Assembly: GCA_002633005.1 (NCBI GenBank)
Contig: NMRA01000485.1
Coordinates: forward strand, 266,419-330,418
Direction of reading: 5' to 3'
Length of the DNA: 64,000 nucleotides
Source: Phoronis australis
Taxonomy: Eukaryota; Phoronida; Phoronidae
Shown: positions 62,012 to 64,000 of the stretch, one piece after another
Numbering within the stretch: the first letter of the stretch is position 1
Layout of the letters: each line of letters starts with the position of its first letter
Program-made: the position numbers and the translations under genes
Notes under the pieces: model-generated
Databases searched by the model: none
Seen by the model: the letters and a program-made list of their open reading frames with translations, nothing else
Told to the model about the DNA's origin: nothing

Positions 62012-64000
62012 ACGTCATCGAACGTGAAAATAGAATACTTAAATGAGCACGCGCACCAATTGCACTTTCAGCAAATGGCATTGCACCGACATTTATACGC
62101 TATGAAAAATAAGACGCATAATTTCCATAAAAACGGTATTTAAATTCTGTGAAATTTTTCTCTCGTGTTCTCTCACTTGTAAATCACCGATCTCCAATTT
62201 GAATGCGATAATTCTCCAAAATCCACTCGGCTCTAGATAACTGGGGATAACGACTTCGCCATGTAATAATCTATGTTTATTCACGTTAAGACAAAAAATA
62301 CACTTGATACAGATTTACGCTTATGGAGACTCCTTGAAGAACCCGAAGGGTCCGCTGACCACGGAGCCACCAGAGAATAAAAAATACAGTGTTACAGATA
62401 ATCAGATATACAAAGATTAGCACAATATATATATTTTAACTCACTAAAGGTATAAATTTTATCGAAACAGAACGTTTGTAGAATTTGATTGTCGACACTG
62501 TACTAATCTGCCATTAAGTAACCATGTCTTTTTAGAAAAAATAAGAAAAATTTACACACTTATAGCTAAGCAAAGGTATCAGTAAAATGACCAAATTGCG
62601 TTTGATATCAATGTTCAAGAGGAAATCAAAACACGGCGTTACATTTTTCTAAACTGTCATCTCGTTTTCGTTGTATGTAACTTTTTCATGAAAATCACAA
62701 AAGTCTTATCTTTAGCTCCTCATGCATGGGTGAATTATTTTGAAATACAAATTCCAAACAATGTTTCGGGTAACAGTGCGTATGGCGTAATATGCGTAAG
62801 TTTCATGTCAGCCATTTCTGAGATATGGTTTTACAAAGTTGAACATTTTTCTAGTGTCCTACATAACCTTAAAGCGGTTATAAACCTCGTGAAATTTCAA
62901 GTCAATTATCTTTTCTTATCTATATTTTCTTAGCTAAACACTTTTTATCGGTTGTGAAGTGCGACCGTATTACCAAATTTCAACCAAGCGCGAGTGCAAG
63001 CTTCCACCAAATTAGCTTTTATTTTATGTTAATGAATAAACACATTTCATTATTCTAGTGAACTTACAGTCAAAATGGTAAATTACAGATAGTTTGAAAC
63101 AACGCTCAATGTCATTGTATTGATATCTTTGAAATGGCTTGAAACATTGAGGTCAATATATTCATCGTTATCTTGAAAGATATTTATCTAATTTTGCATT
63201 CACAAGAAGGCGCTTTTTAAACATTGTACCGCGTATGTAGAGTCGTTTGATTGGTTTGCCAACTAGCGTTAATTTCGGGTTCTCATCTTCCACAAAAATC
63301 TGAAATTTTCAAAGTGAACAAGAACCCCTCAGTTCCTTCATCCTTGTGATTTGAAACTGCATTATAACTTTTAACACGTCGATGGGAATATGTTCGATAC
63401 AGCTACCTGAGCGGGTAGATTAATGAGATTATTAAATGCTTTTGATGGTGATTAAACGAATTCGTCCGCGGGGTCAAATCACAGTGAACAATTGTCGTAA
63501 ACTGGTAATCAATAGTAAATATTTAAGCGAGTCATAGATTTTAGTAGAATAACAGTAATCAAGCCCGAAAGTAAGCACGCGCCGGGCGTTATCACCTGCT
63601 GCCGCTTTCACTGCAGCGGTAATAGTTCCTGTGCGCATTAACGCACGTGCGCTCTAGAAGACGGAAACTAGAAAATTACCCATGATGCGGAACATGATTA
63701 TTGTTAACTACAGTGTTTCAACTGTATCGTCTAAGCGGCTATGTCCGAAGCCACGCATTTTACTTTCGCGCCTAAACTTGAGGCGCAGGCGGTAATCTCC
63801 TGGGTGTGTCCATAGTTAGTGCCAGTTAACTAGAATACACGTCAATGTCTACCGTTTTGTAATGGCATTTGCTCCTATCTTTTACGGATTTTTTTGCATA
63901 TTGGCGAATATGCCTGATTTCTGATGTAGGCGCAAGTTAACATGCAGACGCATATGGTTCTAAAGACGCATGTATTCGGGCTAGCTATGAGCTACTCTTT
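62012..64000. other. Intergenic sequence, no gene recognised
   Basis: AT-rich sequence without supported exons, RNA genes or clear repeats. The 81-codon frame at 62688-62933 shows no recognisable similarity. Confidence 0.5.

Overview
This is animal nuclear DNA: AT-rich, with long GT-AG introns, large intergenic gaps and several families of short non-autonomous transposons. All four genes recognised are conserved metazoan housekeeping or chromatin genes. Their exon structure, an insect/protist-style nucleoplasmin-like FKBP, and marine-invertebrate-style repeats suggest an invertebrate, perhaps a lophotrochozoan or a non-vertebrate deuterostome. I cannot name the species.

Layout. 1-3304: intergenic, with two transposon-like remnants. 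3305-17475 (minus): CCT3, the gamma subunit of the cytosolic chaperonin TRiC/CCT, 15 coding exons, 546 aa. 17476-18657: divergent intergenic promoter region. 18658-23122 (plus): the p66/GATAD2 subunit of the NuRD (Mi-2) repressor complex, 4 coding exons, 513 aa. Two of its exons are an 84-bp tandem duplication. 23370-26256: tail-to-tail intergenic gap holding one transposon. 26257-39604 (minus): a nuclear peptidyl-prolyl isomerase with a nucleoplasmin-like N-terminus (FKBP39/FKBP46 class), 13 coding exons, 436 aa, starting with an exon that carries only ten coding bases. 39605-39999: a second divergent promoter interval. 40000-54377 (plus): ALDH7A1 (antiquitin), 18 coding exons, 541 aa, with a predicted mitochondrial presequence. 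54378-64000: no gene I can support, only repeats, tRNA-derived SINE-like sequence and one weak candidate exon near 57.1-57.3 kb.

Exon boundaries were worked out by hand from reading frame, splice-site dinucleotides and family knowledge. In each of the four genes the coding lengths sum to a multiple of three and the protein ends at a stop. For CCT3 and ALDH7A1 the length is within two residues of the human protein as I recall it. The genes form two head-to-head pairs (CCT3/p66 and FKBP/ALDH7A1) whose middle members converge. They do not act in one pathway; shared divergent promoters are the only functional link suggested.

The most unusual structures are repeats. The first is a 688-bp almost perfectly palindromic foldback element with an 8-bp target duplication in CCT3 intron 2. 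The second is a four-copy transposon family with ends CAGGGCTTGGAA; three copies have exact 6-bp target duplications. The third is a partial copy of an ALDH7A1 exon, with its splice donor, in the next intron. I found no CRISPR array, operon, defence system or other clearly new multi-gene system.
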